A stretch of DNA of 64,000 nucleotides from Flavobacterium sp. ALJ2 (GCF_015594725.1 NZ_JADNRC010000005.1:62001-126000); one strand, 5' to 3'; numbered from the stretch's first letter, positions 15,418 through 23,940 are shown. The notes: generated by a model from the letters alone, not told the origin. Made by a program: numbers and translations.

Positions 15418-15888
15418 ATGACTGTAAACGAAGTCACGATTACAAAATTCTATACTGCATTTTCCAATGCTGATGCGGTTAAAATGAGCGAATGCTACCA
15501 TCCAAAAGTACAATTTCGTGATCCCGCTTTTGGTTTACTAAAAGAAGATCAGGTTTGCAAAATGTGGGAAATGCTTCTTAAAAAAAGCAAAGGAAATATA
15601 AAAATAGAATTTTCAGATATAAAAGCTGATGATTTTGTAGGTTCTGCACACTGGGTTGCTTCTTATAATTTTAGCAAAACAAACAGAAAGGTTGTCAATA
15701 GTATTTTTGCCGAATTTCAATTTCAGGATGGCTTGATTATAAAACATACCGATACATTTGACGTCTGGAAATGGTCTAAACAAGCATTCGGCCTTACTGG
15801 CTATTTGTTAGGATGGACTGGTTTTTTTCAGAAAAAAATACAAGAACAAGCCTTATCATCACTTCATAACTATCAATCTGAAAAATAA
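15418..15888 (+). CDS. NTF2-like / SnoaL-like fold protein
   Basis: The 156-residue protein shows the NTF2-like cone fold pattern: an N-terminal helix (ITKFYTAFSNADAVKMSECYHPKVQFRDP), the typical YHPKVQFRDPAFG loop, then beta strands ending HTDTFDVWKWSKQAFG. Such proteins range from isomerases and hydrolases to ligand carriers, so no reaction is assigned. Its stop codon overlaps the ATG of the following DinB gene by one base, implying translational coupling. Confidence 0.8.
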   Translation: MTVNEVTITKFYTAFSNADAVKMSECYHPKVQFRDPAFGLLKEDQVCKMWEMLLKKSKGNIKIEFSDIKADDFVGSAHWVASYNFSKTNRKVVNSIFAEFQFQDGLIIKHTDTFDVWKWSKQAFGLTGYLLGWTGFFQKKIQEQALSSLHNYQSEK

Positions 15889-16337
15889 TGGCACATTGTG
15901 ATACACTGAGAGCCCTTTTTAATCGTGATCTCAATAAATTAAAACTCGAAATTGAATCTTATCAAAATGAAGCTAAAATCTGGTCTGTAGAGGAACAAAT
16001 TTTAAATTCGGCAGGAAACCTATGTTTACACTTAATAGGTAATTTAAACACCTATATAGGTGCTGCATTGGGCAATTCTAGTTATATAAGGCATCGTGAA
16101 TTGGAGTTTTCGTTAAAAAACATCCCAAGATCTGAATTAATTACCAAAATAGAAGAAACCATTAGGGGGGTTAATGCCGCTTTAAGTAATTTATCCGAAG
16201 AGGATTTAGAGCATGAATTTCCAATTATTGTTTTTCAAGGTAAAGATTCTACTGGTTTTATTTTAACACATCTCACCACACACCTTGCCTATCATTTAGG
16301 ACAAATAAACTATCACCGCCGATTGCTAGATACGTAA
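15888..16337 (+). CDS. DinB-like four-helix protein (DUF1572-type)
   Basis: The 149-residue protein is a second member of the DinB/DUF1572 superfamily in this window. The His-rich C-terminal helix (THLTTHLAYHLGQINYHRR) and the NLCLHLIGNLNTYIGAAL segment are characteristic; the His residues would form the metal site. It overlaps the NTF2-like gene by one base (ATG inside TAATG). Superfamily members include thiol-dependent transferases and stress-response proteins; which thiol or substrate is used here is not clear. Confidence 0.8.
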   Translation: MAHCDTLRALFNRDLNKLKLEIESYQNEAKIWSVEEQILNSAGNLCLHLIGNLNTYIGAALGNSSYIRHRELEFSLKNIPRSELITKIEETIRGVNAALSNLSEEDLEHEFPIIVFQGKDSTGFILTHLTTHLAYHLGQINYHRRLLDT

Positions 16338-16379
16338 AGCTAATTTATTGATGAGTCATAAATTAAAAAAAATCATCAA

Positions 16380-16553
16380 ACCATTAAGATATTAAGAAAA
16401 ATTAAGCTTTTATGGTTATTTTTAAATTTTATCGCAAAGCCACAGAGACACGCAATGGAAATGTTTTTTAACTGCGACTTGTAGGCTTTGTGAGATTTAG
16501 TAATCTAAACTTGTTCATCTAGTAAGATTCTTAATTCTTCTAATCCTTTAATG
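16380..16553. repeat. Degenerate CCATTAAG / CTTAAT inverted pair with CGCAAAG-type repeat between
   Basis: CCATTAAGATATTAAG (16381 onward) and the inverse-like CTTAATTCTTCTAATCC...TTTAATGG (ending 16553) bracket a segment with CGCAAAGCCACAGAGACACGCAA. Direct and inverted pieces of this type recur in other spacers of this window. It looks like decayed dispersed repeat DNA, not a gene. Confidence 0.45.
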
Positions 16554-16570
16554 GTAAAAACAAATCAAAA

Positions 16571-16601
16571 AAAAACAGCCTCAATTGAAGCTGTTTTTTT
16601 T
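16571..16601. terminator. Bidirectional terminator
   Basis: AAAAACAGC pairs with GCTGTTTTT around a self-complementary TCAATTGA core, with A and T runs on opposite sides. It serves the convergent DinB-like and class V genes. Confidence 0.85.
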
Positions 16602-16603
16602 GT

Positions 16604-18091
16604 TTATGATGCAAACCAACCAGCGACTAATTCATCTTCGAATGAAGTGACATTTTCATGTATAAATTCATTGGTTTCTTTATTGTATTCATAATCCAAA
16701 GCCCATGTTTTATGGTTTTGGGCTAGCTCTTTAATACTATTACAAACAAAAGCAATTTCTTTGCTAGTTGTTGTTGGATGTATTGACATTCTTATCCATC
16801 CTGGCTTACGAATTAAATCACCAATAGTGATTTGATCAATTAGCTTACTTGATGTTTCTTGATCAACATGCAACAAAAAGTGTCCGTATGTACCAGCACA
16901 ACTACAACCACCTCTAGTTTGAATTCCAAATCTGTCATTCAATATCTTTACACCTAGATTAAAATGCAAATCTTCAATAAAAAACGAAATTACACCTAAG
17001 CGCTCCTGATGTTGTGCTGCTAAAATTTTAATATTCGGAATGTCATTTAACTCATTAAAAACAAAATTAACGATTTCATGTTCACGTTGTAACATATTAT
17101 CAACTCCCATTTGCTCCTTTAACTCAATTGCCAAAGCAGTTTTTATTACTTGTAAAAATCCTGGAGTTCCACCATCTTCACGATCTTCGATATTATCAAT
17201 ATATTTATGCTCTCCCCAAGGATTTGTCCAACTTACAGTTCCTCCTCCAGGACAATCTGGAATCATATTCTTATATAATTTTTTATTAAAAACCAAAACT
17301 CCCGATGTTCCTGGTCCTCCTAAGAATTTATGTGGAGAAAAGAAAATCGCATCTAAATACGCCTCTGGATCTTCTGGATGCATATTTATTTTTACATATG
17401 GTCCTGAACATGCAAAATCTACAAAACAAACACCATTATGCTGATGCATCAATTTGGCAGCCTCATAGTATGGTGTTTTTATCCCTGTTACGTTTGAACA
17501 AGAAGTAATCGAAGCTATTTTATAAGCTCTGTCTTTATATTTATCTAATAAGATTTCTAATTTTTCAAGGCTAAAAAGCCCTTTCTCGCAGGCAGGAATA
17601 ATTTCAACATCAGCAATCGTCTCTAACCAACTCGTTTGGTTTGAGTGATGTTCCATATGTGATATAAAAACAACTGGTTTTTTATCTTCAGGAATTAGTG
17701 TAAAATCTTTTAGGTTTTCAGGGATTTTTAATCCCAAAATACGTTGAAATTTATTAACAACACCTGTCATTCCTGTTCCGTCTGTAATTAAAATATCATC
17801 TTGGTTGGCATTGACATGACGCTTAATGATATTTCTGGCATGATGGTACGCTTTTGTCATGGCAGTACCTGACACAGTAGTCTCTGTATGTGTATTTGCG
17901 ACAAAAGGCCCAAATTGGTTTATAATTTTCTCTTCAATTGGTCTATACAAACGTCCGCTAGCAGTCCAGTCGGTATAAATTATCTGTTTTTTACCATAAG
18001 GAGAGGTGAATTCCTGATCGATTCCAATAATATTTTTTCGAAAATCTTGAAAATAAGCTTCTAAAGCCGTGGTATTGTTTTTGATATTCAT
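16604..18091 (-). CDS. Class V aminotransferase-fold PLP enzyme (cysteine desulfurase-like)
   Basis: The 495-residue protein has the fold-I class V PLP pattern. The PLP lysine is K255 in FFSPHKFLGGPG, the preceding VDFACSGPY supplies the pyridine-binding Asp, and SHMEHHSNQ is the stacking-His segment. A Cys-containing loop, TRGGCSCAGTYGH (C396, C398), sits where SufS-type desulfurases have the catalytic Cys. It is longer than SufS (about 406) and not accompanied by suf or isc genes, so the real reaction may differ. The ATG at 18091 is chosen: the -7 box at 18110-18117 covers the upstream TTG at 18112, which would otherwise extend the frame by seven codons. Confidence 0.8.
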   Translation of the reverse strand: MNIKNNTTALEAYFQDFRKNIIGIDQEFTSPYGKKQIIYTDWTASGRLYRPIEEKIINQFGPFVANTHTETTVSGTAMTKAYHHARNIIKRHVNANQDDILITDGTGMTGVVNKFQRILGLKIPENLKDFTLIPEDKKPVVFISHMEHHSNQTSWLETIADVEIIPACEKGLFSLEKLEILLDKYKDRAYKIASITSCSNVTGIKTPYYEAAKLMHQHNGVCFVDFACSGPYVKINMHPEDPEAYLDAIFFSPHKFLGGPGTSGVLVFNKKLYKNMIPDCPGGGTVSWTNPWGEHKYIDNIEDREDGGTPGFLQVIKTALAIELKEQMGVDNMLQREHEIVNFVFNELNDIPNIKILAAQHQERLGVISFFIEDLHFNLGVKILNDRFGIQTRGGCSCAGTYGHFLLHVDQETSSKLIDQITIGDLIRKPGWIRMSIHPTTTSKEIAFVCNSIKELAQNHKTWALDYEYNKETNEFIHENVTSFEDELVAGWFAS

Positions 18092-18109
18092 TATGAACTG
18101 ATTTGATGT

Positions 18110-18117
18110 CAAAGGTA
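18110..18117 (-). promoter_or_regulatory. -7 box (TACCTTTG) of the class V enzyme gene
   Basis: On the minus strand TACCTTTG matches TAnnTTTG, 18 bp before the ATG at 18091. It rules out the longer TTG start because that codon would lie inside the promoter. Confidence 0.55.
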
Positions 18118-18241
18118 TATATTTTTTATATAATTGTGAATTTGTTAATAGTCAAGTAAAAACTATAATACAATTTCTTTTATTTATAATTAAATATTCC
18201 TTTTGCAAACATATTTTTAGTAAAAGCTACATATTTAGAAT

Positions 18242-18249
18242 TAAATTTG
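18242..18249 (+). promoter_or_regulatory. -7 box (TAAATTTG) upstream of msrA
   Basis: TAAATTTG lies 66 bp before the msrA ATG and is identical in context (TTAAATTTGG) to the box at 12902. It probably drives msrA and selO together. Confidence 0.5.
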
Positions 18250-18314
18250 GACAGAAACATTAAAGTTTTATATCCACAATAAATAAACAACAATAATTAT
18301 TTTAAATTAAATAT

Positions 18315-18845
18315 ATGAAAAATTTATCTATAGCAACTTTTGGAGGAGGCTGTTTTTGGTGTATCGAAGCAGTTATTCAGCGCTTAAAAGGCATAAAATC
18401 AATAAAATCAGGCTATGCTGATGGGCATATAAAAAACCCTCCTTATCGTGAGGTTTGTACAGGAAGAACAGGACATGCCGAGGTCGTTCAGGTAACTTTT
18501 GATCCTGAAATCATTTCATACCATGACTTAGTAGCTATTTTTATGACAAGTCATGACCCTACAACTTTAAATCAACAAGGAGCTGACAAAGGAACACAAT
18601 ACCGTTCGATTATTTTATATCATGATGATGAACAAAAAGCAATTGCTGAAAAAGTATTTGAAGCAGTAAAACCTTTTTATGCTGATTCTATCGTAACCGA
18701 ACTAAAACCTTTTGAAGTATTTTATGAAGCCGAAGAGGATCATCAAAATTATTACAACAACAATCAGGAAGCTGGTTATTGCCGAATGGTAATTGACCCG
18801 AAAGTGCAAAAATTAAGAAAAATGTATGCCGATAAACTCGCATAA
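18315..18845 (+). CDS. msrA: Peptide-methionine (S)-S-oxide reductase MsrA
   Basis: MsrA reduces methionine-S-sulfoxide in proteins, repairing oxidative damage. The 176-residue protein carries the signature GGGCFWC (10-16) with catalytic C13, plus SGYADG, GHAEVVQVTFDP and HDPTT. It has no export signal, so it is cytoplasmic. A recycling Cys is likely C-terminal (GYCRMV). The gene lies 27 bp upstream of selO on the same strand, a pairing that suggests a shared oxidative-stress transcript. Confidence 0.95.
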   Translation: MKNLSIATFGGGCFWCIEAVIQRLKGIKSIKSGYADGHIKNPPYREVCTGRTGHAEVVQVTFDPEIISYHDLVAIFMTSHDPTTLNQQGADKGTQYRSIILYHDDEQKAIAEKVFEAVKPFYADSIVTELKPFEVFYEAEEDHQNYYNNNQEAGYCRMVIDPKVQKLRKMYADKLA

Positions 18846-18872
18846 ACAATTGTTATTGAAATTAAATGAAAA

Positions 18873-20444
18873 ATGAAAAAATTAAACATACATAATCGGT
18901 TCACAGCCGAACTTCCTGAAGATCCACTAAATACCAATGAGACGAGGCAGGTTTTAAATACTTGTTTTTCTTATGTTAATCCACGAATTCCTTCTGATCC
19001 AAAATTAATTCACGCTTCTGAAGCTGTGGCTGAGTTAATAGGGCTTTCGCCAAAAGATATTCAATCAGAATCATTTCTGAATGTTTTTTCGGGTAAAGAA
19101 ATACTACCTACCTCGCATCCATACGCGATGTGCTATGCTGGGCATCAATTTGGAAATTGGGCAGGGCAATTAGGAGACGGTAGAGCGATTAATTTAACCG
19201 AAGTTGAACATAATGACCAGTTCTATACTTTACAACTTAAAGGAGCTGGAAAAACGCCTTATTCGAGAACTGCAGATGGTTTAGCCGTATTACGTTCCTC
19301 TATAAGAGAACATTTATGTAGCGAAGCCATGTTTTATTTGGGAGTTCCTACCACACGTTCTCTTGCCTTAATGCTATCTGGCGACGAAGTATTGCGTGAT
19401 AAGTTATATGATGGTAATTCTGCTTACGAAAAAGGGGCGATTGTATGTCGTGTTGCGCCATCATTTATTCGTTTTGGAAGTTTTGAGATGCTAACGGCAC
19501 GCAATGAGCTTAAAAATCTTAAATCACTTACTGATTACACGATTAAATATTATTATCCTGAAATAAAAGAAGAGGATGATAAAAAGAACTATATCCAATT
19601 TTTTAAAGCTGTTGCTGATAAAACACGTAATATGATTCTCGATTGGCAACGCGTAGGCTTTGTACATGGCGTGATGAATACTGATAATATGTCTATTCAC
19701 GGCTTAACAATAGATTTTGGCCCTTATGGATGGCTAGAGGATTATGACCCTAATTGGACTCCTAATACTACCGACAACCAACATAAAAGATATCGTTTTG
19801 GTAATCAAGCTAATGTTGCTAAATGGAATTTATTTCAATTAGCAAATGCTCTATATCCTTTAATCAATGAAGCTGAGGGCTTAGAAAGTATTTTAGAATC
19901 ATTCTCTGATTTATATGAGGTAGAATACAGAGAAATGATACTTAACAAACTAGGTATTTCAGCACCTAAAGAAGCTGACAATAAAATTATCCTAGATTTA
20001 GAGACTAATTTGCAATTATCCGAAACAGATATGACTATCTTTTTTAGAAATTTAAATAAAATTAAAAAAGAGGAATCTACTGAACAGGCATTTGCCCATA
20101 TTCAGGAGGCTTTTTATAAACCTGCAGAAATTAAAGATGCTGTTTTAAATACTTGGTTAGAATGGTTCTCTGTTTATTTAATGCGCTTAAATACCGAAAA
20201 AATATCTAACGATGAACGAGCAGCAAAACAAAACAAAGTAAATCCGAAATACGTATTGCGTAATTATATGGCACAATTAAGCATTGATGCTGCCGATGAA
20301 GGCAATTACTCATTAGTAGATGAGTTGTATCAATTACTTAAAAAGCCTTATGATGAACAGCCTGAATACGAAAAATGGTTTGCCAAACGCCCAGATTGGG
20401 CAAGAGATAAAGTAGGTTGTTCGATGCTTTCCTGCAGTTCTTAA
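18873..20444 (+). CDS. selO: SelO family protein adenylyltransferase (YdiU)
   Basis: SelO is a pseudokinase-fold enzyme that transfers AMP to Ser/Thr/Tyr residues of target proteins and takes part in redox homeostasis. The 523-residue protein has the family features CYAGHQFGNWAGQLGDGRA (about 89-107), LKGAGKTPYSR (about 123-133), RSSIREHLCSEAM and HGVMNTDNM with ITIDFGPYGWL. The end, CSMLSCSS, keeps a Cys near the C-terminus where eukaryotic SelO has selenocysteine, so redox control of the C-terminal tail is plausible. It follows msrA by 27 bp. Confidence 0.92.
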   Translation: MKKLNIHNRFTAELPEDPLNTNETRQVLNTCFSYVNPRIPSDPKLIHASEAVAELIGLSPKDIQSESFLNVFSGKEILPTSHPYAMCYAGHQFGNWAGQLGDGRAINLTEVEHNDQFYTLQLKGAGKTPYSRTADGLAVLRSSIREHLCSEAMFYLGVPTTRSLALMLSGDEVLRDKLYDGNSAYEKGAIVCRVAPSFIRFGSFEMLTARNELKNLKSLTDYTIKYYYPEIKEEDDKKNYIQFFKAVADKTRNMILDWQRVGFVHGVMNTDNMSIHGLTIDFGPYGWLEDYDPNWTPNTTDNQHKRYRFGNQANVAKWNLFQLANALYPLINEAEGLESILESFSDLYEVEYREMILNKLGISAPKEADNKIILDLETNLQLSETDMTIFFRNLNKIKKEESTEQAFAHIQEAFYKPAEIKDAVLNTWLEWFSVYLMRLNTEKISNDERAAKQNKVNPKYVLRNYMAQLSIDAADEGNYSLVDELYQLLKKPYDEQPEYEKWFAKRPDWARDKVGCSMLSCSS

Positions 20445-20475
20445 TATTATTTAGTCCCTCTGGCATAATAATCTT

Positions 20476-20608
20476 AACACAAAGAAATATAGCTTTTACA
20501 AGCTAAAAGTAGACGTTTCACTTATTCAAAATCAACATAGCTATCTATGTAAAAGAAATATGTTTCTCTTCGCCTTCTTTTTACAAAAAAACTATATTTC
20601 TATGTGTT
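20476..20608. repeat. Imperfect 17-bp inverted repeat bounding 133 bp between convergent genes
   Basis: AACACAAAGAAATATAG (20476-20492) and its near-inverse CTATATTTCTATGTGTT (20592-20608) match at 16 of 17 positions. The interior has further paired segments. No coding frame is seen. It may be a folded 3' RNA or a decayed repeat. Confidence 0.45.
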
Positions 20609-20639
20609 TAATAATTTTTACAATAACTGTACTCAACAA

Positions 20640-21611
20640 TTATTTCGAAGTAATATAATCTACAATCATATTGGCGTGAACGCGTGAATTCTCTATAAAC
20701 CATTTATGAGTTTCCATTCCGCCACAAACAACACCTGCCAAAAACAATCCTGCAACATTGGTTTCCATTGTTTCGGGATTGTATGTTGGTACTTTTCTTT
20801 CATCATCTGATAACTGAATCCCCATTTTTTCAAGAAAAGTTAAATCTGGTTTATATCCTGTAAGTGCCAAGACAAAATCATTTTCAATTGTTACTTTTCC
20901 GTTTGGAGTATCGATTTCCACTTCATTCTCACGGATTTCGGTAATATTCGATTCAAAATAAGCTTTTATACTCCCCTCGGCTATTCTGTTCTCAATATCT
21001 GGTTTAACCCAATATTTTACTCGATTATTTATTTCACTTTTGCGGATTACCATTGTCACATTAGCTCCTTTTCTCCAGCATTCCAGAGCTGCATCTACTG
21101 ATGAATTATTGGCGCCAACAACTACAATATTCCTGAAAGCATATTCATGCGCTTCTTTGTAATAATGACGGACATGTGGTAATTCTTCTCCTTTTACATT
21201 CATATGAATCGGAATATCATAAAAACCTGTTGCAACAATTACATGCTTAGCTTCATACTCGCTTTTATTTGTAGCTATTTTAAAGAGTAAATTTTCTTGT
21301 TTGATAACTTGTATTACTATTTCAAATAAATGTATAGAGAAATTAAAATAACGATGAATATTGCGATAATATTCTAATGCTTCCTGTCGTCCTGGCTTTG
21401 GAGCAAGACAATTGAAAGGGATATCTCCTATTTCAAGTCTTTCTGCAGTAGAAAAAAACGTCATATACAACGGATAATTGAAAATACTATTTACAATTGC
21501 TCCTTTTTCTATAATCAAATACTTTAATTTTTTCTTTTGTGCTTCAATCGCGCAGGCCAAACCTATTGGTCCTCCTCCAACAATTATCAAATCATATTTC
21601 TCAACTGTCAT
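20640..21611 (-). CDS. ypdA: YpdA-type FAD/NAD(P)-dependent disulfide reductase (bacillithiol system)
   Basis: The protein of about 323 residues matches the YpdA family, proposed to reduce bacillithiol disulfide with NADPH. It has two Rossmann loops, GGGPIGLAC (12-20) and GANNSSVDAA (about 160), the family segment YPLYMTFFSTAERLEIGDIPF (two blocks, about 45-65) and a final NVAGLFLAGVVCGG. Unlike thioredoxin reductase it lacks a CxxC pair in the FAD/NAD region, as expected for YpdA. The ATG at 21611 is preferred to a GTG two codons earlier. It starts 5 bp after the CYTH gene stop codon, so both share a transcript. Bacillithiol synthesis genes are not in the window. Confidence 0.85.
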   Translation of the reverse strand: MTVEKYDLIIVGGGPIGLACAIEAQKKKLKYLIIEKGAIVNSIFNYPLYMTFFSTAERLEIGDIPFNCLAPKPGRQEALEYYRNIHRYFNFSIHLFEIVIQVIKQENLLFKIATNKSEYEAKHVIVATGFYDIPIHMNVKGEELPHVRHYYKEAHEYAFRNIVVVGANNSSVDAALECWRKGANVTMVIRKSEINNRVKYWVKPDIENRIAEGSIKAYFESNITEIRENEVEIDTPNGKVTIENDFVLALTGYKPDLTFLEKMGIQLSDDERKVPTYNPETMETNVAGLFLAGVVCGGMETHKWFIENSRVHANMIVDYITSK

Positions 21612-21616
21612 AAACA

Positions 21617-22102
21617 CTATTTATTTTCCCACTCTGAGAATGGATTCTTACTTAAATAAGAATTATAATATCTTGGATCATTGGTAACTTCTTCTCCCAA
21701 CCAATCTGGTTTATCAAATGTGTCTGTTTCTGACTGAAGTTCAATTTCGGCAATTATCAAACCTTCATTTTCTCCATAAAATTCATCTACTTCAAAAACA
21801 TGATTTCCTGATCTTACTTCGAATCTGGTTTTCTCAATTTTGCCTTTCTCACACAATTTCAATAATTCCTGTGCTTCATCTAGCGGGATTTCGTTTTCCC
21901 ATTCAAATCGTGACATTCCACTATCACTTCCTATTCCTTTTATAGTAATAAACCCTTTTGTACCTTTAAGACGGATACGCACTGTACGCTCTGGTTCGGA
22001 GCTTAAATATCCCTGAGCAATTCGATTTTTGGCGAAAGCCTGCTCTTTAAAATCGGTTGTTTTAACTAAAAATTTTCTTTCTATTTCTACCATCTTTTCC
22101 AT
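21617..22102 (-). CDS. CYTH-domain protein
   Basis: The 161-residue protein is a CYTH (CyaB/thiamine triphosphatase) domain. It has the defining N-terminal EIERKFLVK motif (from about residue 6), alternating charged residues on strands (TVRIRLKGTKGFITIKG, FEVDEF) and EIELQSE. This fold binds triphosphates in a beta-tunnel with divalent metal; members include adenylate cyclases and triphosphatases. The bacterial short form is most often an inorganic or thiamine triphosphatase, but the substrate is not determined. A second in-frame ATG at 22093 is a possible start. It precedes the YpdA-type gene. Confidence 0.85.
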   Translation of the reverse strand: MEKMVEIERKFLVKTTDFKEQAFAKNRIAQGYLSSEPERTVRIRLKGTKGFITIKGIGSDSGMSRFEWENEIPLDEAQELLKLCEKGKIEKTRFEVRSGNHVFEVDEFYGENEGLIIAEIELQSETDTFDKPDWLGEEVTNDPRYYNSYLSKNPFSEWENK

Positions 22103-22285
22103 AACTAAATTCAGTTAGCAAGTTACTGATTTTAATTAATTGGCGAATCAAGATTCTTAATACCGTTTTACAAACTCTAATTATAAGTCTTAAAAAGTGA
22201 GTTATTCCTAAAACATAAAGCCAAAATAATTACAACAATAATATTAAAATAACTGACTAGTAACGTTTTGCATTTATTTTTTTGT

Positions 22286-22293
22286 TAAATTTG
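22286..22293 (+). promoter_or_regulatory. -7 box (TAAATTTG) of the OmpA-domain gene
   Basis: TAAATTTG matches TAnnTTTG and lies 24 bp before the ATG at 22317; a TTG (22268-22270) sits 15 nt upstream, shorter than the usual spacing. Confidence 0.5.
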
Positions 22294-22316
22294 AGAGAAT
22301 TTAACTCATAAATATT

Positions 22317-23237
22317 ATGTCTAAAAAAACACTTTATCTATTAGGCATTGTAGTCACTATTATTTTAGGTACATTTTTGTATTTAAAATTCTGCTGCAAT
22401 TGCTGTATGAAAGAACCTGCAGACGATATCGAAAAAGTAGTTATTGTAAAAGAAACTGTCACAGAGATTGTTCCTTTTGTAATTAATGGTGATGGTATTG
22501 ACTACCGCAGTAGCGACAATATTAAGTTCCTGAAGAACAGCGCTTCAGTTATCTTACCAGTAAAAGACTCCGTAACAATTGGCATTAAAAAGCTAAAAAC
22601 TTTCTTAGATGGAAATCCTAAACAAAAGGTTACCATTACTGGATATGCTACTACTGAGGAAAAAAACACTACAACTTATCCTAATCTGGGGTTAGCAAGG
22701 GCAAATGATGTTAAAAACTATTTTGTATCAAAAGGGCTATCTGCTGGGAATTTTGACACTAAAGGAGAAATAATTGATAGTTGGAAAACTAATGCAGATA
22801 CGCTGTTAGGGCCTGTTTCATTCCTAATAAACAACTTAACTGATACTGTTGCATCAAATGCTAATGGTGAGGATTTTGCGGCTTTAAAAGCCAAAATAAA
22901 TGCTGCCCCTTTGGTACTTCATTTTAATACCAATAGATCTAATAATAGCCTAAATGCTACAGAACGCCAGAAAATTAAAGATATCACTTATTATATCCTT
23001 CACGTAAATGATGCCACCTTATTGGTTGTTGGACATTCTGATAATGTTGGAAAACGTGAATCGAATGTTGTTTTAGGACAAAAACGTGCTGATTTTACTA
23101 AAGACTATTTATCTAAGAATGGTATTGACAGCAACAAAATCGAAACCCAATCAAAAGGGCCTGATGAACCTGTAGGTGATAATACAACCGCCGATGGGAA
23201 AGCAAACAATCGTAGAACTGTAGTTACAATAAAATAA
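22317..23237 (+). CDS. Membrane-anchored protein with two OmpA-like domains
   Basis: The 306-residue protein has an N-terminal membrane segment (TLYLLGIVVTIILGTFLYL, about 5-23) followed by a Cys-rich stretch (FCCNCCM). Two tandem OmpA-like domains follow: the first (about 50-165) has LARANDVKNYFVSKGL, and the second (about 200-306) has VVGHSDNVGKRESN, LGQKRADFTKDYL and NRRTVVTIK. OmpA-like domains bind peptidoglycan diaminopimelate; the second keeps the conserved Asp/Arg pair (HSDN...NNRR). The first is more divergent and may be degenerate. The next gene, 21 bp downstream, is another anchored protein, so the two probably act together at the envelope. Confidence 0.8.
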   Translation: MSKKTLYLLGIVVTIILGTFLYLKFCCNCCMKEPADDIEKVVIVKETVTEIVPFVINGDGIDYRSSDNIKFLKNSASVILPVKDSVTIGIKKLKTFLDGNPKQKVTITGYATTEEKNTTTYPNLGLARANDVKNYFVSKGLSAGNFDTKGEIIDSWKTNADTLLGPVSFLINNLTDTVASNANGEDFAALKAKINAAPLVLHFNTNRSNNSLNATERQKIKDITYYILHVNDATLLVVGHSDNVGKRESNVVLGQKRADFTKDYLSKNGIDSNKIETQSKGPDEPVGDNTTADGKANNRRTVVTIK

Positions 23238-23258
23238 TTAATCCAAAAAAATAACATT

Positions 23259-23810
23259 ATGAATATACCTTGTATCTTAATACCAGCACTTGTTGGGTTA
23301 ATCTGTGGAATTTTAGGTTACTTAATAGGAAAAATGGCTTCGAAAGGAAACAATTCAGATTTACTTTCTTTACAAGCCGAATTAGACTCTTGCAGAGCAA
23401 ATACTAAGAATTTAAATGCAAAAATAACTTCTTTAGAAGCCGATTTAGCAGCTAAATTAAATTCTTCGGCATCTGCACAATCATTTGTTGCAAAAACCAC
23501 TCCTGAAATTGCTTTTGATGCTGCACTAGCTGCCACCGCATTTGGTAAAAAAATAAAGAAAGATGACTTAAAAATAATTGAAGGAATTGGTCCTAAAATT
23601 GAAGAACTTTATCATAAAGCTGGAATCAAAACTTGGTTGGCTTTATCAGAAACACCAACGTCTAAATCGCAAGCTATCTTAGATGAGGCAGGCGAAAGCT
23701 ACATTATTCATAATCCTAGAACCTGGGCAAGACAAGCCAAGTTAGCTTATGAAGGAAAATGGCAAGAATTAAAAGAATGGCAAGATGCCTTAGATGGCGG
23801 AAAAGAATAA
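23259..23810 (+). CDS. Membrane-anchored helix-hairpin-helix protein
   Basis: The 183-residue protein has an N-terminal membrane segment (PCILIPALVGLICGILGYLIG, about 4-24), a coiled-coil-like helical region (LLSLQAELDSCRANTKNLNAKI...), and a C-terminal helix-hairpin-helix segment (DDLKIIEGIGPKIEELYHKAGI, about 103-124) followed by WARQAKLAYEGKWQEL. Similar HHH segments occur in proteins annotated as L21-like or DUF4332. HHH motifs bind DNA or mediate protein contacts; in a membrane-anchored protein the second is more likely. It follows the double OmpA-domain gene by 21 bp. Confidence 0.75.
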   Translation: MNIPCILIPALVGLICGILGYLIGKMASKGNNSDLLSLQAELDSCRANTKNLNAKITSLEADLAAKLNSSASAQSFVAKTTPEIAFDAALAATAFGKKIKKDDLKIIEGIGPKIEELYHKAGIKTWLALSETPTSKSQAILDEAGESYIIHNPRTWARQAKLAYEGKWQELKEWQDALDGGKE

Positions 23811-23828
23811 TTTTTGTTATCTAAACTT

Positions 23829-23857
23829 AAAAAACTAGCTTTATGCTAGTTTTTTTT
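23829..23857 (+). terminator. Terminator after the OmpA/HHH pair
   Basis: AAAAAACTAGC and GCTAGTTTTTTTT form an 11-bp stem with a TTTAT-type loop and a T run. Confidence 0.85.
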
Positions 23858-23883
23858 ATTTACAGATTAAAGCTTATCAAAAA

Positions 23884-23916
23884 ATCTTTGTCAAATTTCA
23901 AAACTTTGACAAAGAT
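23884..23916. repeat. Inverted repeat ATCTTTGTCAAA, copy 2
   Basis: ATCTTTGTCAAA and TTTGACAAAGAT form the same hairpin as at 6278-6310, with a different loop. It lies 26 bp after the terminator. Confidence 0.7.
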
Positions 23917-23940
23917 ACTTATGCTATTTTATATAAAATA

